Made by a program: the position numbers and the translations under genes. From Bacillota bacterium (GTDB lineage: Bacteria > Bacillota > Limnochordia > DUMW01), in assembly GCA_012839765.1 (NCBI GenBank), contig DUMW01000089.1:1-37964 (forward strand): DNA of 37,964 bases, given 5' to 3'. This document shows positions 9,907-17,957 of the stretch, piece by piece. Positions within the stretch are counted from its first letter, which is position 1. Each line of letters opens with the position of its first letter. Below the pieces are notes generated by a model, which saw nothing but the letters and a program-made list of their open reading frames with translations, did not search any database and had not been told where the DNA came from.

Positions 9907-10592
9907 AACGCTACTCTTGGGCAGTCATTTTATTCCTATTGTGTGTAGCTTGGGCAGCCGCCAGTGCTGAAGAAGCGCAGGTTGTATTCTTCCAGTCCTT
10001 TGACGAAGGTGTGCAGGTAGGAGAAAAACCGTTGAACGTTGGTAGTCTGGCCGCGTGGGCCGTGGTGGAGTACCCCGAGGGTTCCGGTAACTATTGTCTA
10101 CAGGCCACTGTTTCCCACCAGAACTTGCATCTGGTCTTCGACCAGCCCGTACAGATCAAGCCGGGACGCGAGGTGGTGGTGACCTTGAAGTACTGCGCAA
10201 CGGGTCAGTTCAATAACCAGTACATCGAGGGCAACTTCTGGCTGATGAGCAGCCAGTACGGCTATGGTGTGCGCCATCGTCTGCTGAATCCCAACGGGGG
10301 TGGCGCGCGGTTTACCAAGATTAACGGGGCCTGGCACTCCTATGAGACCATCACCGATTGGGTGATGACCCCAGGAAGGGATTGGGGCCAGTGGGGTTCC
10401 CTACAGCTGGTTTGGGCCTATGACACCCTGGAGGTATATGTGGACGGCTATCTATGCGATTCCATTACCGTGGACAGTTATCTGGATGAAACCATTGACC
10501 GATTGGTAATCTGGAACTATTGGCGGGCGCAGGATACGGTGGATGGTATCTACTATGATGATGTGAAGGTAGAGGTAATCGATCGGTTGTGA
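9903..10592 (+). CDS. Secreted beta-sandwich (lectin-like) protein
   Basis: A 229-residue exported protein with a clear signal peptide (hydrophobic core ILFLLCVAWAAASA, cleavage near residue 22). The mature part looks like a single concanavalin-A-like/LamG-type sandwich: it opens with FFQSFDEGVQVGE and closes with LEVYVDGYL...YYDDVKVEV, a pattern seen in carbohydrate-binding domains. No hydrolase catalytic motif is seen. ATG 9903 follows GGGAGGATG. The next gene (10671) is a tandem paralogue. Beside a solute-binding protein and a lyase-like enzyme, it could capture glycan at the cell surface; that is inference. Confidence 0.75.
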   Translation: MKRYSWAVILFLLCVAWAAASAEEAQVVFFQSFDEGVQVGEKPLNVGSLAAWAVVEYPEGSGNYCLQATVSHQNLHLVFDQPVQIKPGREVVVTLKYCATGQFNNQYIEGNFWLMSSQYGYGVRHRLLNPNGGGARFTKINGAWHSYETITDWVMTPGRDWGQWGSLQLVWAYDTLEVYVDGYLCDSITVDSYLDETIDRLVIWNYWRAQDTVDGIYYDDVKVEVIDRL

Positions 10593-10670
10593 GTTAAGGG
10601 CAGAATTGTCCCGTGTCCCTGTAAGTCCTAGACTGGCCCCAATAAACTAAGTCTAGAAAGGAGGAGCACG

Positions 10671-11369
10671 ATGCGACGGCACCACTTGCTAGTTTTCCTT
10701 ACCTTGTTGCTTTGTGCAGGTTGTTTCCTCGGTGTGCCCAAGGACAGGGTGTTAGTTTTCGAAGACTTTGACCATGGAGCACAGGTGGGAGAAGGTGTGC
10801 TGCGCTATGGTTCCACTGCGCAGTGGGAGATCGTGGAATATCCGGAGGGCTCAGGTAACTATTGTCTAAGACCGAAGGACCACAATTAGCACTTGGGTCT
10901 TGCCTTGGACCTCCCGGTGAAACCGAAGAAGGGGCGCCAGATTGTGGTAACCCTCAAGTATGCCGCCGTTGCTCCGGACCTTACCGGCTCCTACCATGCG
11001 GATATTTACCTTGCCCTAATGAACACCCAATATGGCTACGGTGTCCGCCACCACGTCTTCTACAGCGGCGCCGACCGAGTTATGTTCTTCCGAGCCAACG
11101 GGGCTTGGCATACCCGGGTGGACTTCAACGACAGTAGCACTAACATCCCTGAGTATATCCAGCCGGAGTGGAGAAGGGTAAAACTGGTCTGGGAATATGA
11201 CACCATCTCTTTCTACCTCGAGGATGAACTGATCGCGAGCATCACCGACGACACCCATGTGGATGAGACCATTGATCGGCTCAACCTATGGTATTGGAAG
11301 TCCGGGACAACAAACGTGGAGGCCATCTATTTTGACGACATCCAGGTACAGATGATTAACAGAATCTAA
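10671..11369 (+). pseudogene. Lectin-like lipoprotein paralogue, disrupted
   Basis: A tandem paralogue of the 9903 gene. It shares VEYPEGSGNYCL, VVTLKY, QYGYGVRH, GAWH and DETIDRL, and its N-terminus ends in a lipobox-like LCAGC. The frame is broken by TAG at 10887-10889, after which the same frame continues with full similarity to 11369. Read straight through, TAG sits where the paralogue has Gln (CAG). Alternatively, one base lost after CTAA and one gained in GGG near 10895-10900 would give an open path through the same stretch. The ribosome site GGAGGAG before ATG 10671 is intact. Either recent inactivation or sequence error is possible. Confidence 0.7.
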
Positions 11370-11385
11370 CAAGGGAGGATGACTG

Positions 11386-12702
11386 GTGAAAAAGACCGGT
11401 TTAAGGCTTTTTTCGGTGGTAGCTGTTTGGACCCTATTGGTGATTCTCGCCCTTCCAGCCTTTGCCCAGGAAAAATTGGTGATTCTGGTGCGGAATCAGC
11501 CCCACGACATCAATCTGGACATGGTCCGGGAGTTTGAGGAACAGTATGGTATCGAGGTGGAGCTTGTCCGGGCCCATTGGAACGAAATGGACTCTTCACT
11601 CTTCATGCGGATTGCGGCCAATCTGCAGGTGGACCTGATCTTTGAGATGTCTGTTTACGAGTGGGCTGCCTATGCCAATAAGGGGCTGTTTCAGGATCTT
11701 ACTCCCTTCTTGGAGAAGGATCCCTTTGACACCAGCGACCTTTTGCCCCTGTGGGACGGCATGTGGATCGGTGAGGGATTGTATGGTGTGGCCATTAACA
11801 CCACCTTGGGAGCGACCGTCCAGTATAACGCCACCCTCTTTGAGGAAGCAGGCTTACCCATGCCTCCCCTGGATTTCCATGATACCAGTTGGAATTGGGA
11901 GACCTTCATTGATTATGGGAAGAAACTAACCCGGCAGAATGCCGACGGTTACTACACCCAATTTGGTATCCATTCGGTGGACTATGAGTCTGCGGTGATG
12001 AACTATCCCGGGGCTACCTTCTTCACCGCTGAGCCCTACGGGGAGGCGATCAAAATCGTCTTCGATACGCCCGCCAACCGGGAAGTGTTTGACATGATCA
12101 CTTCCCTCCGCCGGGAGCTGCAAATTAGTCCTAGCCTAGGGGTTAACCATACGGGACCCCGCAGCTTGGCCTGGGATCCCTGGCGGGATTCGGGACAGAT
12201 CGGGATGACCGCGGTACCGGCTAATCTGCAAGCCTTCAGCACAACCCACCAGTGGGGCTTGGCACCTTTCCCCCACATGGGCCCCACCAGGGAACCCACC
12301 GTTGCCTGGGTGAACTGGGTAGCCATGCTCGCAGAACCCATCGCTAAAAACCAGGAGGCCGCCTGGCAGTTCATCAAATTCATGATGGAAACAGAGCATG
12401 AGGTGCGGCCGGGATTGCCGGGAGTGCGCCAGTCCAACTGGCTAAGGCATCTGGAGGAGATCGTAAACAGTGGCCTGTACCATCATTCCTACAACGAACT
12501 AGCGGAGTTCGTGGCCATTTGCCTGAATCAGTTTACAATACCTACTCCCAGGTACTATGTCCCGGGCTATGGAGATGCGGTGCGGATCATGGACCAGATC
12601 CGGGATCAGATTAGCGCCGGGGAACTGTCGGTGGCGGAAGGTTTGCAGCAGGCGGAGCTACAGATGAACCTGATTGTTCAAGACTATATCGACAGTCTCT
12701 AG
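11386..12702 (+). CDS. Extracellular sugar-binding protein of an ABC importer, cassette A
   Basis: A 438-residue family-1-type solute-binding protein. A signal peptide ends near AFAQE (residue 28), followed by the bilobed-receptor pattern: FEEQYGIEVELV, LIFEMSVYEWA, NGLFQDLTPFL-like and, late in the protein, EAAWQFIKFMM. It should bind a saccharide outside the membrane and deliver it to an ABC permease. No permease or ATPase gene is adjacent, so partners must lie elsewhere. The GTG start 11386 follows GGGAGGATGACTG. It is a paralogue of the protein at 28125 (SVYEW motif and WNWETF/WDWETF shared). Confidence 0.9.
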   Translation: MKKTGLRLFSVVAVWTLLVILALPAFAQEKLVILVRNQPHDINLDMVREFEEQYGIEVELVRAHWNEMDSSLFMRIAANLQVDLIFEMSVYEWAAYANKGLFQDLTPFLEKDPFDTSDLLPLWDGMWIGEGLYGVAINTTLGATVQYNATLFEEAGLPMPPLDFHDTSWNWETFIDYGKKLTRQNADGYYTQFGIHSVDYESAVMNYPGATFFTAEPYGEAIKIVFDTPANREVFDMITSLRRELQISPSLGVNHTGPRSLAWDPWRDSGQIGMTAVPANLQAFSTTHQWGLAPFPHMGPTREPTVAWVNWVAMLAEPIAKNQEAAWQFIKFMMETEHEVRPGLPGVRQSNWLRHLEEIVNSGLYHHSYNELAEFVAICLNQFTIPTPRYYVPGYGDAVRIMDQIRDQISAGELSVAEGLQQAELQMNLIVQDYIDSL

Positions 12703-12786
12703 GTGAGCTTACCAGTGGTGGGGCGTCGGCTTTCCAGACCGGCGCCCGCCCAAGACACCGAAACTGATTTCCACGGAGGTACGAAG

Positions 12787-14667
12787 ATGACGCGCTTTAT
12801 GGCCATATTGTTGCTTATCCTTCTTTTGAAAGTGTCCCCGGTGGCAGCCGCGACCACTCCGGTCTTGCCTAAGTTAGATCCGGTGGACCTTGGTACCCTC
12901 CGCCGGGACACCATCGATTTCACTCCCCTGGAGCTAGAGCGAAATGTCCTCCGGTACTATCTGGGTTTGGAAGAGGCGGTGAACCGCATGGCAGATTCCG
13001 GGGAGTACCTGGGTTGGACCAGGATTCCTTCTCGGAATGATGAGCCCTACAATGCCCGGAACCAGGAATTGCTTTTGCTTTACAGCTACTTCTTCACCGC
13101 GGATCGGCCCTGGAACCAGTATTACATGGACGAGGCCCTACTGAAACGGATCGAGGCGGGGCTGTTGTATTGGACTTCCCTTCAGACAGAACTGGGGGGT
13201 TTTTGCCAGTGGTCACCTACGGCGGGACAGTACGAACAGTGGTGTGTTGCCGCGTTGAACATGGAGCGGATCCTGCTGGGATATAAATTGTTGAAAGAGG
13301 CGGGGATTGAGCTTGCTCCCGAGGTGGAGGTCGCCTTTTACGATACCTGCAAGCGGGCGGTGGACTTTCTCTTAGCCCATCCCACCAATAACCGGTCCTG
13401 TGCTAACCAGATGGCCGGCGGCATGGTGGCGGTGGCCATGTTCATTGATGTGTTTGGGGAGACCCACCTACGGGATCAGTTGGATGAGATGATTGGGGCC
13501 TTTTTCGAAGTGGCCCAGAGTCCCGCGGGATACTACTACGAAGCGATGGGACCGTGTCTTGCCTACGGGTTTCACGTTACCGACGGTTCCCTGCGGACCC
13601 TTTATCTTATGACTAAGGATCCGCGGATCCTCGAAGGACACCGGGCCTTCTACCGGTTCATGTCCTACAACATGCTGTGGGAGCCTGCGGGCAATGGGTT
13701 TATCAATAACCGTTCCCTCTCCTCCCGGCAGGAGTTTCCCACCTACACACCGGGGTTACGGGCTTGGTATGATGAGATCCCTTTGGCTGCGGCCTTCGGC
13801 AAACCGGCCACTGCTCTGCCTTCACCCACGGAACTGCAGAACCCGCTGCGTTTTGCCACTCCCCGGCAAGTCTTCGGTCCCACCGGGATCTGGCGGCCGC
13901 TCACCATCAACTGGGGAAGTCCCGGAGATATCCTTGCGCTCCTAACCCATGGGGAATACGCGCTTACCCCGGAGATGGTGGCGGAGCAGCGTCAGGAGCT
14001 GCCCTATCTAAAAAGCGATCGCTTCACGGTGTTCTTGCATGATCCCCAGGAGAACGCCGAGTTTCTCTATGTGCGCCGTCCCGACTACTACTTTAGCTTC
14101 GCTGGGGGCAGACGGCGGGAGAACCAGCGCATGGGCCCAGCCTCCCTTTGGCATCCGCAGCTGGGTACCATCCTCTGGTCTAGTCGTATTGATCAGCCCA
14201 ACATGGCCTGGAGCACCTGGAGCGATGTCTTCGGTGTAGAAAGGGCCCTGGAGGAATTCGATATTATCACCGAGTACTTTACGGTATCGGGGGAAAAGGT
14301 GGCCAATCCTGAAGCAACCTCGGATTTCCACGGGTTCACATACTACGTACCCGGTGCCGCGGTGTCGGCGGTGAAGACGGTGCGGTTTGCCGAAAGGGAA
14401 GTAACCTTCCAGGTGACTGCCCGCGGCAGCCTCAGGGAAACGGTGCCCCTCTTGGTGGCCGAGGGGGATGATGTGGTTTTGGAAGGGATACCCGGGGCCT
14501 ATGAACTACGGTACCTACGGGGAGGCGAGGTAGTCTTCCGGATCCAGTTCGACGGTGCCCTGGAATGTTCCCTCAGGGACACGGGAGACAGCTACTTAGG
14601 CAAGCGCCTCAAGGTGGTTACGCTATGGGCCCAGGATGAGCTGAACTATACCGTTCAGTTCGATTGA
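12787..14667 (+). CDS. Secreted polysaccharide-lyase-like protein
   Basis: A 626-residue exported protein. ATG 12787, six bases after GGAGGT, gives a clean signal peptide (MAILLLILLLKVSPVAAA); an upstream in-frame GTG at 12703 would spoil it. The N-terminal ~330 residues are helical and toroid-like, with YYYEAMGPCLAYGFH near residue 260 resembling the Tyr/His sites of heparinase- and chondroitinase-type lyases. The C-terminal half looks beta-rich, as in PL8, PL12 and PL21 enzymes. I cannot assign a family or substrate. It follows the solute-binding protein, so it probably releases oligosaccharides for that receptor. A glycoside hydrolase of similar fold is possible. Confidence 0.6.
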   Translation: MTRFMAILLLILLLKVSPVAAATTPVLPKLDPVDLGTLRRDTIDFTPLELERNVLRYYLGLEEAVNRMADSGEYLGWTRIPSRNDEPYNARNQELLLLYSYFFTADRPWNQYYMDEALLKRIEAGLLYWTSLQTELGGFCQWSPTAGQYEQWCVAALNMERILLGYKLLKEAGIELAPEVEVAFYDTCKRAVDFLLAHPTNNRSCANQMAGGMVAVAMFIDVFGETHLRDQLDEMIGAFFEVAQSPAGYYYEAMGPCLAYGFHVTDGSLRTLYLMTKDPRILEGHRAFYRFMSYNMLWEPAGNGFINNRSLSSRQEFPTYTPGLRAWYDEIPLAAAFGKPATALPSPTELQNPLRFATPRQVFGPTGIWRPLTINWGSPGDILALLTHGEYALTPEMVAEQRQELPYLKSDRFTVFLHDPQENAEFLYVRRPDYYFSFAGGRRRENQRMGPASLWHPQLGTILWSSRIDQPNMAWSTWSDVFGVERALEEFDIITEYFTVSGEKVANPEATSDFHGFTYYVPGAAVSAVKTVRFAEREVTFQVTARGSLRETVPLLVAEGDDVVLEGIPGAYELRYLRGGEVVFRIQFDGALECSLRDTGDSYLGKRLKVVTLWAQDELNYTVQFD

Positions 14668-14750
14668 TCCCATCGGTGCATGGACCTGGGTAACAAAGGG
14701 GGAAACCAGGAAGTTTCAGTAGACTGAAGATTGTACAAGGGGGAGCTAGG

Positions 14751-14793
14751 AAAGGGGCTTGGCAGGACCGATGGGTCCAGGCCAAGCCCCTTT
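14751..14793. terminator. Bidirectional terminator between convergent genes
   Basis: AAAGGGGCTTGGC (14751-14763) pairs perfectly with GCCAAGCCCCTTT (14781-14793); the loop has an inner GGACC/GGTCC pairing. It lies between the lyase-like gene (+) and the ackA-like gene (-), and the A/T arm ends could serve either direction. Confidence 0.75.
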
Positions 14794-14815
14794 CGCTGGA
14801 AATGATTCTTGCCAA

Positions 14816-16000
14816 TCAGGATTGATTGACCAAAAGGTATGTTTCCCGGGCGATGACCAGTTCTTCGTCGGTGGGGATCACCAGGACGCTGACTGGACCA
14901 TGATCGGGGGAAATCAGGCAATCCTTTGCGGCTTCCCGATTGCGCTCAGGATCGATCATGATCCCCAAAAACTCAAGACCTGCACAGATCTGTGTCCGCA
15001 GGGTGGGGGACTTTTCTCCTAGGCCGCCGCTGAAGACTAAAACATCGATACCCCCCATTGCCGCCGCATAGGCCCCGATATACTTCCGGCATCGATGGGT
15101 GAAGGCTTCGATCGCCAGCTGGGCCTGGCGATGACCCGCCCGGGCTGCGGCCTCTACTTCCCGCATGTCATTGCTCACCTGGGAGATGCCCAGCCAGCCT
15201 GATTCCCTGTTCAAGATCTCGTCCATCTGCTGGGGGGTGAGTCCTTCCTTGCGCATGAGATAGGTCACCGCCAAGGGATCGATGTCTCCGCAGCGGGTGG
15301 ACTGGATCAATCCTTCGGTGGGAGTCAGTCCCGTACTTACTTCCACAGACTTCCCGCCTTTACAGGCATTGGCGGTGCAGCCGCTACCTAACATCAGGGA
15401 GACGATCTTCAGTTCCTCCAAGGGACGACCCAAAAGTTCTGCGGCCCGGGAGGTCATGTAATGGAAGGTGATCCCGTGAAACCCGTACTTCCGTACCCGA
15501 TACTTTTCATAATACCGGTAAGGGATCCCGTACAGATATGCGCTGGGAGCGAGGGTCTGGTTGAAGGCACTGTCGAAGACCCCCACCTGGGGTACTCCGG
15601 GAAAGAATTCTTCGCAAAGGCGAATGCCAAGGAGGTTCGGCGGATTATGTAAGGGGGCCAGCTCCGCATATTTCTCCAATGCGGCCTTCAGTCCTGCGTC
15701 CACGAAGGAGGGCTGGTAGTAGTCCTCGCCGCCGTGGACCAGGCGATGTCCGATCACATCGATGGTTCCAAGATCACCAAATTCCTTCGCTAGGATGTCG
15801 AGGGCAAACTGCAGTCCTGCCCGATGATCGGGGATGTCCAGTACCTGCTCGTATGTCTTCTCCTGGGAAGAGATCTCCACGGCGGCATCGGCCTTGCCCA
15901 ATCTGGAGACGGAACCCTGGATGACCACCGTTTCTTCGGGCAGGTCGAAGACCTTGAACTTGATGGATGAACCGCCGCAATTGAGTACGAAGATGCGCAT
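14816..16000 (-). CDS. ackA: Acetate/propionate kinase homologue of the microcompartment operon
   Basis: A 394-residue acetate-kinase-family protein that would turn an acyl phosphate plus ADP into acid plus ATP, the last step after PduL. Family motifs are NCGGSSIKF (residues 7-15), HRLVHGG (85-91), APLHNPPN (115-122), YGFHG (172-176), TRCGDIDP (235-242) and DEELVIARE near the end. It is divergent: the usual HGTSH is HGITF, and the usual CHLGNG loop is LMLGSG, so the equivalents of M. thermophila His184 and His208 are Phe179 and Met203 and the loop Asn is Ser206. It is the last gene of the operon, 18 bases after the BMC-T gene. The substrate may be lactyl or propionyl phosphate rather than acetyl phosphate (inference). 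Confidence 0.88.
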   Translation of the reverse strand: MRIFVLNCGGSSIKFKVFDLPEETVVIQGSVSRLGKADAAVEISSQEKTYEQVLDIPDHRAGLQFALDILAKEFGDLGTIDVIGHRLVHGGEDYYQPSFVDAGLKAALEKYAELAPLHNPPNLLGIRLCEEFFPGVPQVGVFDSAFNQTLAPSAYLYGIPYRYYEKYRVRKYGFHGITFHYMTSRAAELLGRPLEELKIVSLMLGSGCTANACKGGKSVEVSTGLTPTEGLIQSTRCGDIDPLAVTYLMRKEGLTPQQMDEILNRESGWLGISQVSNDMREVEAAARAGHRQAQLAIEAFTHRCRKYIGAYAAAMGGIDVLVFSGGLGEKSPTLRTQICAGLEFLGIMIDPERNREAAKDCLISPDHGPVSVLVIPTDEELVIARETYLLVNQS

Positions 16001-16018
16001 GAGAGCCTCCTCCTTTAT

Positions 16019-16567
16019 CTAGACGAGCTGTTTCCACAGTTGGGGATCCGGAGCGGCAATGACCGCATGTTCCAATAGGACTCCCTGTTCTCGGGCAAAG
16101 GCCGCCGCCTTTTCTGTGGCCAAGGTCACCGAGGCCACGTCACCGGTGAAGTAGACGAAGGATTTGCCACCTAAGCCTCGGGCCAGACGAATCTCGATGA
16201 GGGCCACATCTGCAGCTTTCGCCGCGGCATCCGCGGCCAGGATAGCTGCGGCGATGGTATAGGTCTCGATGATCCCCAGGGCCTTTAGCTCCTTCACCTG
16301 GGTGCTGGCTGTCAGGGCCGGAAACACCCCGGGATGTAGCCGGGCCAATAAAAGTTCATCGACGATGGCCTCGGCGCCTTGAGCTTTGGCGGCATCCAAG
16401 GCCGCCTGGATGCTGGCCACATCACCGGAAAAAAGAATAATGAACTTCCCCGGGCAGACGGGCATGGCGGTGATCAATTCCACCTGGGAAGTCTTACAGA
16501 TGGTGTCCGCAAGCACTACCCCCCGGGTGACGTTCTGCACTTCCACTAAACCAAGGGCTTTATGCAT
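16019..16567 (-). CDS. pduT: BMC-T shell protein, PduT-like
   Basis: A 182-residue tandem-domain microcompartment shell protein. Two BMC domains are visible, each starting with a GLVE/GIIE-type strand (residues 6-10 and about 97-101) and each with a GDVASV-type segment. Cys38 lies in VCPGKF, the position and motif that in PduT binds a [4Fe-4S] cluster at the trimer pore, so an electron-conducting pore is likely. The start ATG 16567 overlaps the PduS-like stop by 8 bases, which implies coupling. PduT and PduS are known partners, and here they are adjacent. Confidence 0.93.
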   Translation of the reverse strand: MHKALGLVEVQNVTRGVVLADTICKTSQVELITAMPVCPGKFIILFSGDVASIQAALDAAKAQGAEAIVDELLLARLHPGVFPALTASTQVKELKALGIIETYTIAAAILAADAAAKAADVALIEIRLARGLGGKSFVYFTGDVASVTLATEKAAAFAREQGVLLEHAVIAAPDPQLWKQLV

Positions 16568-17912
16568 CTAATGCACCCCCTTCGGCCCGGAGAATGATCT
16601 CCGGATGGATGCTCACGACGGTGCCGGAGATGCTGGCGTGCAACGGTGCTCCTAAACTTTCCGCCGGAAGGGTGGCCACCACATCTCCCTGGGAGACCTT
16701 GTCCCCTACCTGCACGGTGGCCCTTGCCGGCTGCCCGATATGTTGCTTCAAAGGCAGACGTACCTCCGCCGGTTGGAAGCTCAGCGGGGTGAGGGGGGCA
16801 GGGACATCCCATTCCGCCAGACCCAAGCGCTGGATGAGCCGGGCGGTGGGTACCCGGCGGTACGGTTGCTCCCTGCGGGCGTGCTCTACTTGGTTTCGAT
16901 GGGAGTTCTTCATTCCTTGGGCGGTCATTTGCCCCTTCAACATGATGTGGACGGCCCGTGGGCTTAGCCCCATGGGGCAGGCGTAGGCGTCGCAAACGCC
17001 GCACTCGGAGCAGAGGAACGCCTGGGTGATGGCTTTAGTATCGAAGGCCTTGCCATAGGCCACCGCGGTCATGGACTGATGTGGTTGCAGGTCGTGACCC
17101 AACAGGTACCGAGGACACAGATCCGTACACTGCCGACATGTGCAGCAGACAGACATGGCCCGGCGGATGGCCGCGGCCTGATCCACCTGTTTATACTTTA
17201 ACAGTGGGTGGTGGGCCGGTACCAGGATCAGCGCCTTGGTGGTCTTCGTCACTGGATCCTGTTGGGAGACGATCTTGCCCATCATGGGTCCTCCATCGAT
17301 GATTACCCCGTCGGTGCAGGTGGGACCGGCCTCCCTTAAGACCTCACCAATGGCGGTGCCTACGGGAACCTTTAAGGTCATCGGCTTTTTAACAGCCCCC
17401 GTGACCGTAAGGTAAGAAGCGGTGACCGGTTGATCCTGTAGGGCATGGTAGATATTCAACAAAGTCTCCACATTAATGACCACGGCTCCCACCTGTAGGG
17501 GAATACCGCCTTCGGGCACCACGGCACCCAGAACTTCGTAAACCAGGACCTGCTCATCCCCGGCGGGGTAAAAGCTATCCAATTCCACAAGGGACCAATC
17601 GGACAAGGAAGCCAAATGTGGCTTGAGGGCGGCAATGGCCCTTTGGTACTGCTTTTTGAGGGCGAAGTAACCCCTGGTTGCACCCAAGTGCTTTTGCACT
17701 TGCTGGGCTGCCTCCACCAATTCCCGGGGAAAGGCCGCCATCAACTCCTGGTCCACGCGGATTAACGGTTCACACTCCACACCGTTGATGATCAGATGCT
17801 TCACCTGGGTATTCAGCTTAACGTGGGTGGGAAAGCCCGCACCGCCGGCTCCCACCACACCGGCCCGTTTCACTTTTTCCAACAGAACCATGGCCATAGC
17901 AGTACGGCGCAA
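16560..17912 (-). CDS. pduS: PduS-like flavin/Fe-S electron-transfer protein (RnfC family)
   Basis: An RnfC-type NADH-linked electron carrier like PduS. It has the N-terminal Gly-rich motif VVGAGGAGFPTHVK, a central SLBB-like region, two 4Fe-4S motifs (CCTCRQCTDLCP and CSECGVCDAYACP) and a C-terminal barrel-sandwich segment. PduS was first described as a cobalamin reductase, but no B12 enzyme is encoded here, so a role in recycling NADH through PduT is more likely (inference). The frame is open up to TTG 17948. I prefer TTG 17912 (SD AAGGAG nine bases before) or ATG 17897, since family members start just before LLEKVKRAG. A hairpin covers this start. Confidence 0.88.
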   Translation of the reverse strand: MRRTAMAMVLLEKVKRAGVVGAGGAGFPTHVKLNTQVKHLIINGVECEPLIRVDQELMAAFPRELVEAAQQVQKHLGATRGYFALKKQYQRAIAALKPHLASLSDWSLVELDSFYPAGDEQVLVYEVLGAVVPEGGIPLQVGAVVINVETLLNIYHALQDQPVTASYLTVTGAVKKPMTLKVPVGTAIGEVLREAGPTCTDGVIIDGGPMMGKIVSQQDPVTKTTKALILVPAHHPLLKYKQVDQAAAIRRAMSVCCTCRQCTDLCPRYLLGHDLQPHQSMTAVAYGKAFDTKAITQAFLCSECGVCDAYACPMGLSPRAVHIMLKGQMTAQGMKNSHRNQVEHARREQPYRRVPTARLIQRLGLAEWDVPAPLTPLSFQPAEVRLPLKQHIGQPARATVQVGDKVSQGDVVATLPAESLGAPLHASISGTVVSIHPEIILRAEGGALDA

Positions 17913-17932
17913 GGAGGTGAGCTCCTTGCGCC
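17906..17932 (-). promoter_or_regulatory. Hairpin masking the pduS ribosome site
   Basis: GGCGCAAGGAG and CTCCTTGCGCC form a perfect 11-bp stem with a 5-base loop. Read on the - strand, one arm holds AAGGAG and the other holds the candidate TTG start, so the hairpin could block initiation. It has no T-tract and is not a terminator. Confidence 0.6.
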
Positions 17933-17957
17933 TTCCACCTTTCTCCAAGATTAATCC

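Noticed and set aside
10887-10889. TAG read as pyrrolysine
   Set aside because: TAG ends many genes here, no methylamine methyltransferase is present, and a nonsense mutation or paired indels explain it more simply.
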